Assembly: GCA_964551335.1 (NCBI GenBank)
Contig: CAZKCO010000002.1
Coordinates: 248,001 to 312,000, forward strand
DNA: 64,000 bases
Direction: 5' to 3'
Source: Tunicatimonas sp964551335
GTDB lineage: Bacteria > Bacteroidota > Bacteroidia > Cytophagales > Cyclobacteriaceae
The notes beneath the pieces are model-generated. The model saw nothing but the letters and a program-made list of their open reading frames with translations, was not told the DNA's origin and did not search any database. Position numbers and translations under genes: made by a program. Shown one piece after another: positions 35,201-43,296 of this stretch. Numbering within the stretch: position 1 is the stretch's first letter; every line of letters begins with the position of its first letter.

Positions 35201-36364
35201 CTTCTCAATTATTTCACTGTTCTCCAGTACTTTAATTGCCCGACTGAAGTATTCCCCGGCTTGACGATAGTTACCTTCGTTCTGAAAGATCGCGGCGGCA
35301 TTGTTTACCACTACTGCGTATTCCCAGGGGTAGTTGACCATAGTATCTTCCGAAGCAAGATGCTTCTCGTACAAAGCCAGGGTTTCAGTAGCATTACCGT
35401 TTTCATGATAATAAGACGCCAGATTAGCCAAAGCTATCCAAAACCTCCCTTCTTCGTACTGATCCACGTTCTGGCTCAGCGAATAGGCCTCCTCCCAATA
35501 CTGTCCTCCTATCCCAATTTCCCCATCCGCCAGGGCGATAACGCCTAAATTATTCAGTACACTGGCGTAGACCGCATTGAGGGGAAGGGAATCGCGCTCG
35601 AATACCTTTCGGGCAGCTTGATACCAAGTTCTTGCTCGTAACCAGTCTTCTTGCTCAAGGGCTAAATTAGCTCGTTGGTAGCACAGCGCAGCGTACAAAG
35701 TAGTAGCAGTATCTCCCTGCTTTCGCAATTGGTTCATTAGCTCCTGTCCAATGCTATCATCAAAGGTATCGTACATCAACGATTGGTAGTATCGTGCCTT
35801 TACGACAAGTTGACTATCGCTCTGACCATTCTTCGCTTGCTTTTGAATGAATGTATAGAGTGAGTCAGCCAACCGATAAGCCTGGGTCAACTGGTAGAGC
35901 TGCGCAGCATTAAACTGCAGCTGCGTTAGTGAATCTGCGGCTACTTCAATGGTATCAGCTAAGGAAAGTGACTGTTGAACTGAAAGACGAGCCGCTTCGG
36001 TATCATCTAGCGATAAGTACCTTCTTCCGACATTCTGGTAGGCTTGGGCTAATTCGTACTGATTAATATCTTCTAGCATTTTACGACACTCCACTTCCTG
36101 CCGGGCATATTGGAGAGCCAGTGAGTCATGACCTATAGTAGCCGTAATTTCGGAGAGCAGCCGCAGGTTTTTAGCGTATTGATCGCTAATGACTCCGTAA
36201 CGAGTTTTTATAATAGCACCTTCCCGCCAGGCCTGCTCATAAGCTTCAGCTAGTCTTCCTTGTTCGAACAAAGTAACAGCCTGCTGTTCTGCAGTTGGTT
36301 GGATATTTTGGGCGGTTAGCCAATTTACGGTTAGCGTAAAAAAAATAGTTAATGCGATACGCAT
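32291..36364 (-). CDS. Secreted TPR-CHAT protein
   Basis: 1357 residues. A signal peptide (MRIALTIFFTLTVNWLTAQ) is followed by about 16 or more tetratricopeptide repeats, many of the 42-residue kinesin-light-chain type (GxxHPxYAxxLxNLAxLY; for example near TLGKQHPSYAVTLSNLATLY), then a linker and a C-terminal CHAT caspase-like domain. The catalytic pair is visible: His1193 (ATHGYF) and Cys1271 (LSACETGLGD). CHAT domains are proteases of the caspase clan. The signal peptide suggests action outside the cytoplasm, unlike the defence-type CHAT proteins. It is divergent from an OmpA/PD40 gene; no gasdermin or other known CHAT target is next to it. Confidence 0.9.
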   Translation of the reverse strand: MRIALTIFFTLTVNWLTAQNIQPTAEQQAVTLFEQGRLAEAYEQAWREGAIIKTRYGVISDQYAKNLRLLSEITATIGHDSLALQYARQEVECRKMLEDINQYELAQAYQNVGRRYLSLDDTEAARLSVQQSLSLADTIEVAADSLTQLQFNAAQLYQLTQAYRLADSLYTFIQKQAKNGQSDSQLVVKARYYQSLMYDTFDDSIGQELMNQLRKQGDTATTLYAALCYQRANLALEQEDWLRARTWYQAARKVFERDSLPLNAVYASVLNNLGVIALADGEIGIGGQYWEEAYSLSQNVDQYEEGRFWIALANLASYYHENGNATETLALYEKHLASEDTMVNYPWEYAVVVNNAAAIFQNEGNYRQAGEYFSRAIKVLENSEIIEKKALLHQASIYSNAARNYQDLVRFDTAIYYHQKSIELIKQAAGRESQEYVAAISGIAGLYHDIGYLVEAGIFFQEAINIQKELTGTEHDFYANLLNNYALVCQAKGNYRKAAELLEKSIATKEKLFGAEHPDYLAALSNVGLLYLEEGKYTQSRPILELVTETQREKWGDEHPVMIDNYLNLARLEILTGNYPEAEPLLQQASRLALAHFGENHPEHARVQLEMAKFYFTLGNFTTAKPLLEVSQQIFQDAYGSFHPDLAAAYQSLASLYEAQDSIELAEQYYRKALAIDESTLGKQHPSYAVTLSNLATLYQNNDRYEQALPLLEESLSISEQILGKEHPFYSTTLLNLGLLYQDLLDYQKATNYIEEAVSVRREVLGELHPDYAYALYSQAVLYHKLEQYEQAEEVFHQVINNYVQQIHNYFPALSEKEKSAYFQRVEPVFHAFRDFVIDQVYYRETEVSEAKKQRLLGELYNLQLVTKAMLLDASYQLRQAIASQSNTQTVRQYEQWLAIKEQLGQAYTLSRRERNEQDIDLASLEDEANQLEKQLSRESATFAITVDSKQVTWQQVQSQLSSEEAAVEIIRIAKDSSTLYAALLLESETEALQLCMLPEGETMENKNFYYYQNAVKFRISDELSYQQYWQPIQDQLSDQILTVYLAPDGVYHKINISSLYNPNAQRYVIDEVDIRIVSSTRDLTQSGYYTSTQPQQAYLVGYPDFQNQVEYQDSEANIDTTVALLGNPVSVLQNTPFAFGISDLPGTQLEVEVLDRLLKKKQWVSNTYLAEEANEKVVKSVDSPRLLHIATHGYFMTDLPVADNGRAYGIHLQNISANPLLRAGLLLAGAERSIHQKNPTDWQAEDGILTAYEAMNLQLNGTELVVLSACETGLGDIKNGEGVYGLQRSFLVAGAQNVLMSLWSVSDNSTAELMQYFYQYWLSGQNKHVALRNAQLAIKEQRPDPYYWGGFVLIGR

Positions 36365-36551
36365 CTGCTAACAATAGTCATTCTTCTTTCAGTAAATGTT
36401 ACCACCGATCATTTAGTTCAATAGGCAGGAATGAGATTAAGTTAGCAGGATTTAGCGGTTTCAGATGCCAAAAAACAGAAAAAGATGTAATATTGGGCGT
36501 ATTAAGTATGGTTCTGGATTGGCTTTTCTATCATTTGTACGCAGCTTTACC

Positions 36552-36559
36552 TAAATTTG
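36552..36559 (+). promoter_or_regulatory. Bacteroidota -7 promoter element before the OmpA/PD40 gene
   Basis: TAAATTTG matches TAnnTTTG, 53 bases before the ATG at 36612. No ideal -33 element at 19-21 bases; the nearest TTTG is at 36534-36537, 14 bases away. It lies in the 247-base divergent region shared with the TPR-CHAT gene. Confidence 0.4.
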
Positions 36560-36611
36560 GCCACTTTATAGCTTCAGACTGTACCGACCACGTTATTTAA
36601 TAAAACTGGAT

Positions 36612-38693
36612 ATGCGCAAAATCCTTCTTTTTTTGTTCGTCATTTCTTTTACTGCCGCTTTCAACCTTTCTGCTCAAGAAACCCAGTGGGCTGATGAAGT
36701 ACTGGATGTTTCCTCCTCATACAGTCCTGGCATCTTTTTTAAGCAAAACATGCAGTACGTTGACTATGAACCACGACAGGTACTAGGCCCTCCCAATGTT
36801 TTACCCGGTAATGCAGGCGATAGCCCCAATGCCTGGGTACCCAAAAAACAAGACAAGGAAGAGTTTATTAAAGTGGGTTTTGCCGTACCGATGAATATTC
36901 AACAGATTGCCATCGCTGAATCTCGTAACCCCGGAGCTGTGTACCAGATTTTCTGCTACGATGAAGCGGATAACGAATATCTGGTAGCCACTCTAGAACC
37001 AGCCCCAATTAACGCTCAGGGCCGGATGTTCAACGTTTTTATTGATCCAACCCCCTACGGTGTAAAAGCAGTAAAATTAGTCCTGCGCTGCGCTGCGGTA
37101 CCCGGGTATAACGCTATTGATGCCATCGCTATTTCTGGTTCGGCCGTACCTACAGAGGCTGAAATTAATATTGCTCCTAATTTGAACCCTGAAATAGCTC
37201 TAGAAAAGATTAAAGCTAACTTCGGAGAAGAGACGGTCAATATCAACCCTATTATTTCGCCCGATGGCAACACTATTTTCTTTAGTCGCAACTCTCCCGA
37301 AAATGTAGGTGGCAAGCGGGATATTGAAGATATTTGGTACCTGGAGCGTGATCCAACCACTGAGGAGTGGGGCGAACCAAAGAACATCGGAGTTCCGCTT
37401 AACAATAAAGGCAGCAATTTCGTGAGCTCCATAGCTATTAATGAAGATAATAATTATGTGTTACTACTGGGAAATCGGTACTTGGAAAACGGAAAAATGA
37501 GAGGGGGCGTCTCCATCACCACCCAGCAATCTGACGGTACTTGGAGCCAACCTACTCCGATGGACATACTTGACTTCTATAATTACTCGGAAGTAGCCAA
37601 CTATTTTTTGGCAAATGATCAAAAATATTTATTGATGGCATTACGGAGGGATGATGGATACGGAGAACTAGATCTGTATGTTAGTTTCAACCGGGGTGAC
37701 AACACTTGGGCCACTCCCCTAAATCTTGGTCGTACCATTAACACTGCCGATACGGAATCGGCTCCATTTATGACCGATGACACCACCCTCTACTTTTCCT
37801 CTCGCGGCTACAGCGGATTTGGCGGAGAAGATGTGTACGTAAGTTACCGGCAAGACGATACCTGGATGAACTGGTCCCGACCAGAGAATTTAGGTCCTGT
37901 TATCAATTCTGAAAGTAACGACACCTACTTTAACATCTCTACTGATAAGAAGTATGCTTTTCTTACTCGTGCTGAGATAGACAGTACTGACCTTTTCCAA
38001 ATCAATGTGCCTATCTTCAAACCTATTGAGCCATTGTACATTGTACGCGGACAGGTATACAATGTGAAAAATAATACCCCCGTTCAGGCGAGTGTTATCT
38101 TCGATAACGTATCGGATACGGTAACTACCACCAGTAGCCAGGGAAGTACGGGCGAAGACGGCCGTTACGAACTGACATTACCTCCCGGCACCTACGACAT
38201 TTACGCCGAACGTTCGGGATTTGCTACCATCAACCGTCAGCGCATTGCCCTTGCCGAACTTGACCCTGACGGTGATAAGATAGTTTATCGGGATATTTAT
38301 ATGTCGGATAACCTCTCCGAGATCAGTGCTGGTGAGTCTTTGGCCCTAACTCGGCAGGCCATTGCTTCCGAAGAAGTGCTTTTTGAATTTGATAGTTACG
38401 CCTTAAGGCGAGATGCCTACGGTTACTTAGATGGAGTAGCTGCTTATATGGCCGAGAATCCTGATGCTCGACTTCAGGTGGCTGGACATACTGACTCAGT
38501 AGGTCCCGAAAGCTATAATCAGAGGCTTTCTGAAAGAAGAGCTAATGCTGCAGCCGACTACTTAATTCATCGCGGAGTTGCCGATAGCAGATTGAGAATC
38601 GTCGGTTTTGGTGAGAAGCGACCACTGGTGAAGAATACTTCAGCGGCTAATCGCCAGCTAAACAGGAGGGTTGAATTTGTAGTTATAGATTAA
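36612..38693 (+). CDS. OmpA family protein with PD40 beta-propeller repeats and a carboxypeptidase-like regulatory domain
   Basis: 693 residues. Signal peptide MRKILLFLFVISFTAAFNLSAQ. WD40-like PD40 repeats follow (NPIISPDGNTIFFSRN; SAPFMTDDTTLYFSSRG), then a carboxypeptidase-regulatory-like beta domain (VQASVIFDNV; GEDGRYELTLPPGTYDIYAE, about 480-540), and a C-terminal OmpA peptidoglycan-binding domain (VLFEFDSYALRRDA; VAGHTDSVGPESYN; NRRVEFVV, about 575-693). It anchors an outer-membrane or periplasmic complex to peptidoglycan; PorE-like proteins of type IX secretion share this layout, but no Por gene is next to it, so I do not claim that role. Divergent from the TPR-CHAT gene. Confidence 0.9.
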   Translation: MRKILLFLFVISFTAAFNLSAQETQWADEVLDVSSSYSPGIFFKQNMQYVDYEPRQVLGPPNVLPGNAGDSPNAWVPKKQDKEEFIKVGFAVPMNIQQIAIAESRNPGAVYQIFCYDEADNEYLVATLEPAPINAQGRMFNVFIDPTPYGVKAVKLVLRCAAVPGYNAIDAIAISGSAVPTEAEINIAPNLNPEIALEKIKANFGEETVNINPIISPDGNTIFFSRNSPENVGGKRDIEDIWYLERDPTTEEWGEPKNIGVPLNNKGSNFVSSIAINEDNNYVLLLGNRYLENGKMRGGVSITTQQSDGTWSQPTPMDILDFYNYSEVANYFLANDQKYLLMALRRDDGYGELDLYVSFNRGDNTWATPLNLGRTINTADTESAPFMTDDTTLYFSSRGYSGFGGEDVYVSYRQDDTWMNWSRPENLGPVINSESNDTYFNISTDKKYAFLTRAEIDSTDLFQINVPIFKPIEPLYIVRGQVYNVKNNTPVQASVIFDNVSDTVTTTSSQGSTGEDGRYELTLPPGTYDIYAERSGFATINRQRIALAELDPDGDKIVYRDIYMSDNLSEISAGESLALTRQAIASEEVLFEFDSYALRRDAYGYLDGVAAYMAENPDARLQVAGHTDSVGPESYNQRLSERRANAAADYLIHRGVADSRLRIVGFGEKRPLVKNTSAANRQLNRRVEFVVID

Positions 38694-38738
38694 TAGTATT
38701 TAGGTTCCGAAAGAGAGAATAGCATCGAGCGACTTCTC

Positions 38739-38772
38739 AAAATGAGAATATTTTTATACTTTTCTCATTTTT
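38739..38772 (+). terminator. Probable AT-rich terminator hairpin after the OmpA/PD40 gene
   Basis: AAAATGAGAA (38739-38748) pairs perfectly with TTCTCATTTT (38762-38771) across a 13-base loop. It lies 46 bases after the stop at 38693. It is AT-rich and the following run is short, so efficiency is uncertain. Confidence 0.4.
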
Positions 38773-38844
38773 ATACTACATTTTATTTATTTTGTTATAA
38801 TAATTCAATGTTTTTATGTAAAATAGTGCAGAAATGAATTTGGC

Positions 38845-39540
38845 ATGATTAAGTATCTCTTCGTATTTGTGTTAGGCTACTGGTCGACGACTCAAGATAC
38901 AATGTCTTATGCCCAGTCCGATGATCTGGTTTATCTTTCCGGCAAAATACTGGATGCAGAAACCAAAGAGCCGGTTGAAGCTAAACTGAAATACCATTTG
39001 CTACCTATTAGCAACGTAATGGGCATTCGCTTTTTTGATAATCAGGACGGCCGCTACCGGATTAATCTACAGCAAAATCGAGAATATGTGATAGAAGTAA
39101 CTGCGGAGGACTACCAGCCTCTCTATTTAACTTTGGAAACCGACGCATCAAGTCAGATTCCGCAAAACTTGTTGCTTCGCCGTATTCCTCAGGAAGGAGA
39201 TTATATTCAGCTTTCGGATACTATCTGGTTCGACCGAGGACTTAGTGTGCTGCGGCCAGAAGTCCGACCGGTAATTGAAGAATTAAAAGCAATGATGGAC
39301 CGCTACCCTAAAATGGTTGTTCAATTGGAAGGCCATACTGACCGGGGGGGCAACCAATCGTTGATGGAACTATCCGAAGACCGAGCCGAAACTGTTAAGG
39401 ACTATTTAGTAGAAATGGGAATTCATAAAAGGAGAATTAAAACCAGAGCTTACGGTAATGCCCAGCTTATCACCCGAGAAGATACCATCGAGGGCCGTCA
39501 GAAAAACCGCCGGGTGGAGATTAAAGTCCTAGATATTTGA
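38845..39540 (+). CDS. Small OmpA family protein
   Basis: 231 residues with a hydrophobic N-terminus (MIKYLFVFVLGYW) that may be a signal peptide. A carboxypeptidase-regulatory-like domain (LSGKILDAETKEPVEAKLKY) precedes an OmpA domain (WFDRGLSVLRPEVRPVIEEL; LEGHTDRGGN; KNRRVEIKVL). It repeats, in short form, the last two domains of the protein at 36612, so it may be a related part of the same envelope structure. Its last 12 bases overlap the end of the convergent TPR lipoprotein gene at 39529. Confidence 0.85.
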   Translation: MIKYLFVFVLGYWSTTQDTMSYAQSDDLVYLSGKILDAETKEPVEAKLKYHLLPISNVMGIRFFDNQDGRYRINLQQNREYVIEVTAEDYQPLYLTLETDASSQIPQNLLLRRIPQEGDYIQLSDTIWFDRGLSVLRPEVRPVIEELKAMMDRYPKMVVQLEGHTDRGGNQSLMELSEDRAETVKDYLVEMGIHKRRIKTRAYGNAQLITREDTIEGRQKNRRVEIKVLDI

Positions 39541-40611
39541 CCCGCAGTACTGCCGGTATTTTTCTTCTGCTTTTTCATTTCCTCCGTCCCTCGAGCTAGT
39601 CCAGGCTCTACAGGCTTCCTCAAAATTTTTAAGCCCTTCGTAAGCGTTGCCTAAATAGAAGTAAGCATCCTCGGTAGTGTCATCTAGCTTAATGGCTCGA
39701 TTTAACAGACGCACTGCATCCTGATACTTCTCCTGCTTCAGGTAGTATATTCCCTGATTCCGGTAAACGTAGCTATTTTTAGGATCTAATCGCATACTGG
39801 TGGTTAATGTCTCCTGCGCCAGTTGTAATGAATCAATTTGTAAATACAGGTAGGCTTGATTGTTCAAGAAATAAGGCTGAAATGGCTCTAGCTTCAACGC
39901 TTGTTCAAAAGCCAGATTAGCTGAGTCGTATTGCTCGGTATCGGTGTAAACTAACCCCAGAACATTGAAAGCATTACTTTCACTTTCATCTAAATGCAAC
40001 GCCTGCCCAATATCCCGTTTGGCCTGATCGTACTGCTGCTGATAGTACAAGACGGTAGCGCGGTTTACGTAGCTTTCAGCATTAAGTGAATCCAACCGGA
40101 TAGCGTTTTCAAAGGCCTGCTGGGCTTGCGGATAGCGACGCAACCCGGTTAAGGACAGCCCTTGGCTAAAATGAACATAGGCTGAATCAGCGTAGTAGCG
40201 AAGTACGGTATCCAGATCATTAAGACTGCGTAAATAGTCCCCACTGCGCTGGTAGGCATCGGAACGGTTAAAATAGGCATCTACGTAATCGGTACGAGAC
40301 TGAATGGCCCGGGTGTAGTCGGTAATAGCTTCGGGAAAGCGCCCAGTGTTAGCGTAGGCAATACCCCGGTTATTGTAGGCATCAGCCGAGTTTGGGTCAA
40401 TCCCGATAGCTTCATTGTAGTACCTAATGGCTTCTTGGTATTCTCCAGCCTCCAACTGTAGATTTCCTTTTAACAAGAATGCATCCCGCTCTTTCTCTGG
40501 AGTCTGGCCACAACTCACCAGCATCAATGGCGCTAAAATCAACGAAAAAACTAGATAAATAGCACTGAGAGACCGTGAGAACGAAATACCTGAAAGCGGT
40601 TTTGCGAGCAT
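39529..40611 (-). CDS. TPR-repeat lipoprotein
   Basis: 360 residues. Signal with lipobox MLVSC (Cys34). Eight or nine tetratricopeptide repeats follow, with clear units such as GEYQEAIRYYNEAIGIDPNS and GRFPEAITDYTRAIQSRTDY. TPR proteins are scaffolds for protein complexes, here at the periplasmic face of a membrane. It is convergent with the OmpA gene at 38845 with a 12-base overlap, and follows the M28 peptidase gene on the same strand by 38 bases (that peptidase lies upstream in its reading direction). Confidence 0.85.
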   Translation of the reverse strand: MLAKPLSGISFSRSLSAIYLVFSLILAPLMLVSCGQTPEKERDAFLLKGNLQLEAGEYQEAIRYYNEAIGIDPNSADAYNNRGIAYANTGRFPEAITDYTRAIQSRTDYVDAYFNRSDAYQRSGDYLRSLNDLDTVLRYYADSAYVHFSQGLSLTGLRRYPQAQQAFENAIRLDSLNAESYVNRATVLYYQQQYDQAKRDIGQALHLDESESNAFNVLGLVYTDTEQYDSANLAFEQALKLEPFQPYFLNNQAYLYLQIDSLQLAQETLTTSMRLDPKNSYVYRNQGIYYLKQEKYQDAVRLLNRAIKLDDTTEDAYFYLGNAYEGLKNFEEACRAWTSSRDGGNEKAEEKYRQYCGSNI

Positions 40612-40649
40612 AAACCAAAAAGACGATTGTGAGTAACTTGATTCTTTAC

Positions 40650-42248
40650 TTAATCCCGACCTTGCTCATTAGGAGTTGCCTTGCCATTATCTACTACGAT
40701 CCGCCGATCCTGATTGGCCAGTTGCCAAGCCGTGTAATAGATCAACTGGGTTCGCTTTTGCAATAGATCAAAATTGATTTTCTCTATGGTATCTGTAGGG
40801 CGATGATAATCAGCGTGGGTGCCATTAAAGTAGAAAATGACGGGGATATTATTCTTGGCAAAATTATAATGATCGGAACGGTAATAAAATCGGTTGGGAT
40901 CATCTTCGGCATTATAGCGGTAATCTAAATCAAGCTGGATGAAGGTACGGTTAGCCTGCTCGTTGATCTCGTGTAGTTCGGTACTCAGACGGTCGGAGCC
41001 AATTACGTAGACATAATTAGAATCCGCAGAATGGGCTCGGTCAATCCGACCCACCATATCAATATTGAGATTGGCTATGGTATTTTCCAGCGGAAATACC
41101 GGGTTCTCGGTATAGTACTGAGAGCCAAATAGCCCTTTCTCTTCACCGGACACAGTCATAAATAGCATACTGCGACGAGGTCCGTACCCCTGTCGTTTGG
41201 CTTCTACAAACGCTTCGGCAATTTCCAGCACCGCTACGGTACCCGAGCCATCGTCATCAGCTCCGTTGTTGATTTTATCTCCTTGCTTGCCAATATGGTC
41301 GTAGTGGGCCGTTACAACTACTATCTCGTCCTTCAAATCGCTACCCTCTACGAAACCCAGCACATTTTCCGAAGTAATCTGTCGGTTTTCCTGCCCTAAA
41401 TTTACTTTAAAGGAGACATCACGGGTAAAGGAAGCCGATTTACCCTTTTTATCAATTCGTTGCTGTAGTTTAGCCAAATCATACTTTCCGCTTAAGGCGG
41501 CAGCCATTTCAGGAGAAATAATAATCAGGCTAGGTTCATTCCTGGACTGCTTCAATTCCAATGCGGGGCGACGAGCAGCCAGCGCATATCGATCCAAATG
41601 CTGTTTAAAGTTTTCATCCACTACCATCACTAGCGCGGCATCTTCAATATCAGCCAGAGTTCGTTTAGTGCCCAGGCTAGCCATCAAATTTCGGGTAAAT
41701 CGTGAAGGCGAGGATGAGTTAGTCACATAATAATCACCCTCCGGACTTTTAGGCTCGCCGGATAGCACTAGTAATGCCTGCCCCGTGGCGTCTACTTCCA
41801 GGTAATCGTCGTACTTCTCACTGGAAATGCCGTACCCAGCAAAGGTGACCTGACTGAACGAAGTATCGATTGACTCAGTGAGCCGGTAGAAGGAATAAAA
41901 ATCCTTCAGAAAGCTGAAGCGTTGCCCTTCAATTTCCACATAGGGCTCCTGCCACTCACTCTCCACAATGGGGTAAGTCTGATAGTAAGAGGTATCCCCA
42001 ATGATTGGGGGTAAATCCAGACCGGCAAAATAACCGGCAAGGTAGGCCGCTGCTTTCTTCTGGCCTTCGGTTCCTGTTTCCCTTCCCTCCATCTCATCGG
42101 AAGCCAAAATTTGCAGATGTTCCTTGAGCTCTTCCTGCGTAATAGTCTGACCGTAGCGGTAGGCTATTGAGTCCGACGGCGAAAGGGTTTGCGCCAAAAT
42201 AACGTGGAAGTTTAGAATAAACGAGACTAGCAATATAGATTTGAACAT
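40650..42248 (-). CDS. Secreted M28 family metallopeptidase
   Basis: 532 residues with a signal peptide (MFKSILLVSFILNFHVILAQ). Zinc ligands of the M28 aminopeptidase family are visible in order: VTAHYDHIG (His), NGADDDGSG (Asp), SGEEKGLFG (Glu pair), NIDMVGR (Asp) and a late GTHADYHRPTDT (His). A PA-like insert lies before the catalytic core. It removes N-terminal residues from peptides outside the cytoplasm. The 38-base gap to the TPR lipoprotein gene suggests a shared transcript. It is divergent from the ABC transporter genes. Confidence 0.9.
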   Translation of the reverse strand: MFKSILLVSFILNFHVILAQTLSPSDSIAYRYGQTITQEELKEHLQILASDEMEGRETGTEGQKKAAAYLAGYFAGLDLPPIIGDTSYYQTYPIVESEWQEPYVEIEGQRFSFLKDFYSFYRLTESIDTSFSQVTFAGYGISSEKYDDYLEVDATGQALLVLSGEPKSPEGDYYVTNSSSPSRFTRNLMASLGTKRTLADIEDAALVMVVDENFKQHLDRYALAARRPALELKQSRNEPSLIIISPEMAAALSGKYDLAKLQQRIDKKGKSASFTRDVSFKVNLGQENRQITSENVLGFVEGSDLKDEIVVVTAHYDHIGKQGDKINNGADDDGSGTVAVLEIAEAFVEAKRQGYGPRRSMLFMTVSGEEKGLFGSQYYTENPVFPLENTIANLNIDMVGRIDRAHSADSNYVYVIGSDRLSTELHEINEQANRTFIQLDLDYRYNAEDDPNRFYYRSDHYNFAKNNIPVIFYFNGTHADYHRPTDTIEKINFDLLQKRTQLIYYTAWQLANQDRRIVVDNGKATPNEQGRD

Positions 42249-42347
42249 ACTAATAAAATAAATAAGCCAAGCAGTGTAATAAACGCAGCAGTTTAACGAC
42301 TAATTCAGTGATGGTTAAAATTATAATATTGTTTCCGACTTACCGAA

Positions 42348-42379
42348 TTTGATTCCTATTCGGCAATTTATCTACTTTG
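42348..42379 (+). promoter_or_regulatory. Candidate promoter of the ABC transporter genes
   Basis: TTTG at 42348-42351 and TACTTTG at 42373-42379 are 21 bases apart, a near match to the TTTG...TAnnTTTG layout. An in-frame TTG at 42349 falls inside the -33 element, so translation should begin later, most likely at TTG 42397. The leader would be very short. Confidence 0.45.
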
Positions 42380-42396
42380 CCCAAAACACCTCAGAT

Positions 42397-43296
42397 TTGT
42401 ATTTACTAGAAGCACAACATATCTCTAAACGATACGCTAATCACGAAGCACTTCGCGATGTTAGCATCACTATTCCTAAGCAATCTATCTTCGGGTTGCT
42501 GGGTCCGAATGGCGCCGGAAAAACTACTTTGATTCGAATTATCAATCAGATTATTGAAGCTGATGCAGGACAGATTCTGATCAAGGATGAGCCGCTGGAA
42601 CCTAAGCACATTGCCGACATTGGCTACTTACCCGAAGAGCGAGGGCTGTACAAAAAGATGAAAGTAGGCGAACAGCTTATCTATCTGGCTCGTCTCAAAG
42701 GACTATCCCGCTCTGAAGCAGTAAAACGGATTAAGAGCTGGTTTGAGCGGTTGGAAGTTTCCGGCTGGAGCGAGAAGAAAATTGAAGACCTCTCTAAAGG
42801 GATGCAGCAGAAAATCCAATTTATTGCCACGGTGGTGCACGATCCCGACCTAATCATACTAGATGAACCCTTTACCGGCTTTGACCCAGTGAATGCTAAC
42901 CTGATTAAAGACGAGATTTTAGCATTACAGGAACGCGGCAAAACCATTATTTTTTCTACCCACCGTATGGAGTCGGTAGAGGAACTGTGTACCCATATTG
43001 CCTTGATTAATAAATCGGAAAAGATACTGGACGGTAAGAAGCAGGATATTAAAAACCAATTTCGCTCCAACACCTACGAGATTGTGCATCTGGGAAACTT
43101 TAACGGATTGGATATGGCGTACCAATTGTTGAGCGAAGAACCTATGGAGGAAAACTACATTAAATCTACGGTGCAGATTGCCGATACCGTAAGCCCTAAC
43201 GAACTGTTGCGCTCGCTGATTCCTCATATTGAAATCCACGGTTTTCAGGAAAAGCTACCTACCATTAACGAAATTTTTATCACCGCTGTACAATGA
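42397..43296 (+). CDS. ABC transporter ATP-binding protein (NatA/DUF4162 type)
   Basis: 299 residues from TTG 42397, which starts right at the first strand (LLEAQHISKRYANHEALRDV) and follows the likely promoter. Walker A GPNGAGKT (36-43), signature LSKGMQQKI, Walker B LIILDEP and the H-loop FSTHRM are complete. The C-terminal part (about 215-299) is the extra domain found in NatA-like exporters. It would energise the permease encoded next; its stop overlaps the permease start by four bases (ATGA). Likely substrates are sodium ions or small toxic compounds, by family only. Confidence 0.9.
   Translation: MYLLEAQHISKRYANHEALRDVSITIPKQSIFGLLGPNGAGKTTLIRIINQIIEADAGQILIKDEPLEPKHIADIGYLPEERGLYKKMKVGEQLIYLARLKGLSRSEAVKRIKSWFERLEVSGWSEKKIEDLSKGMQQKIQFIATVVHDPDLIILDEPFTGFDPVNANLIKDEILALQERGKTIIFSTHRMESVEELCTHIALINKSEKILDGKKQDIKNQFRSNTYEIVHLGNFNGLDMAYQLLSEEPMEENYIKSTVQIADTVSPNELLRSLIPHIEIHGFQEKLPTINEIFITAVQ

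Noticed and set aside
36352..36600. 82-residue plus-strand ORF overlapping the TPR-CHAT start
   Set aside because: It overlaps the signal-peptide end of a clear gene and has no coding character; the -7 element at 36552 lies within it.
32291..38693. CHAT-based defence system with the OmpA gene
   Set aside because: The CHAT protein has an export signal and the neighbour is a peptidoglycan-binding protein; no effector or sensor partner of known defence systems is seen.
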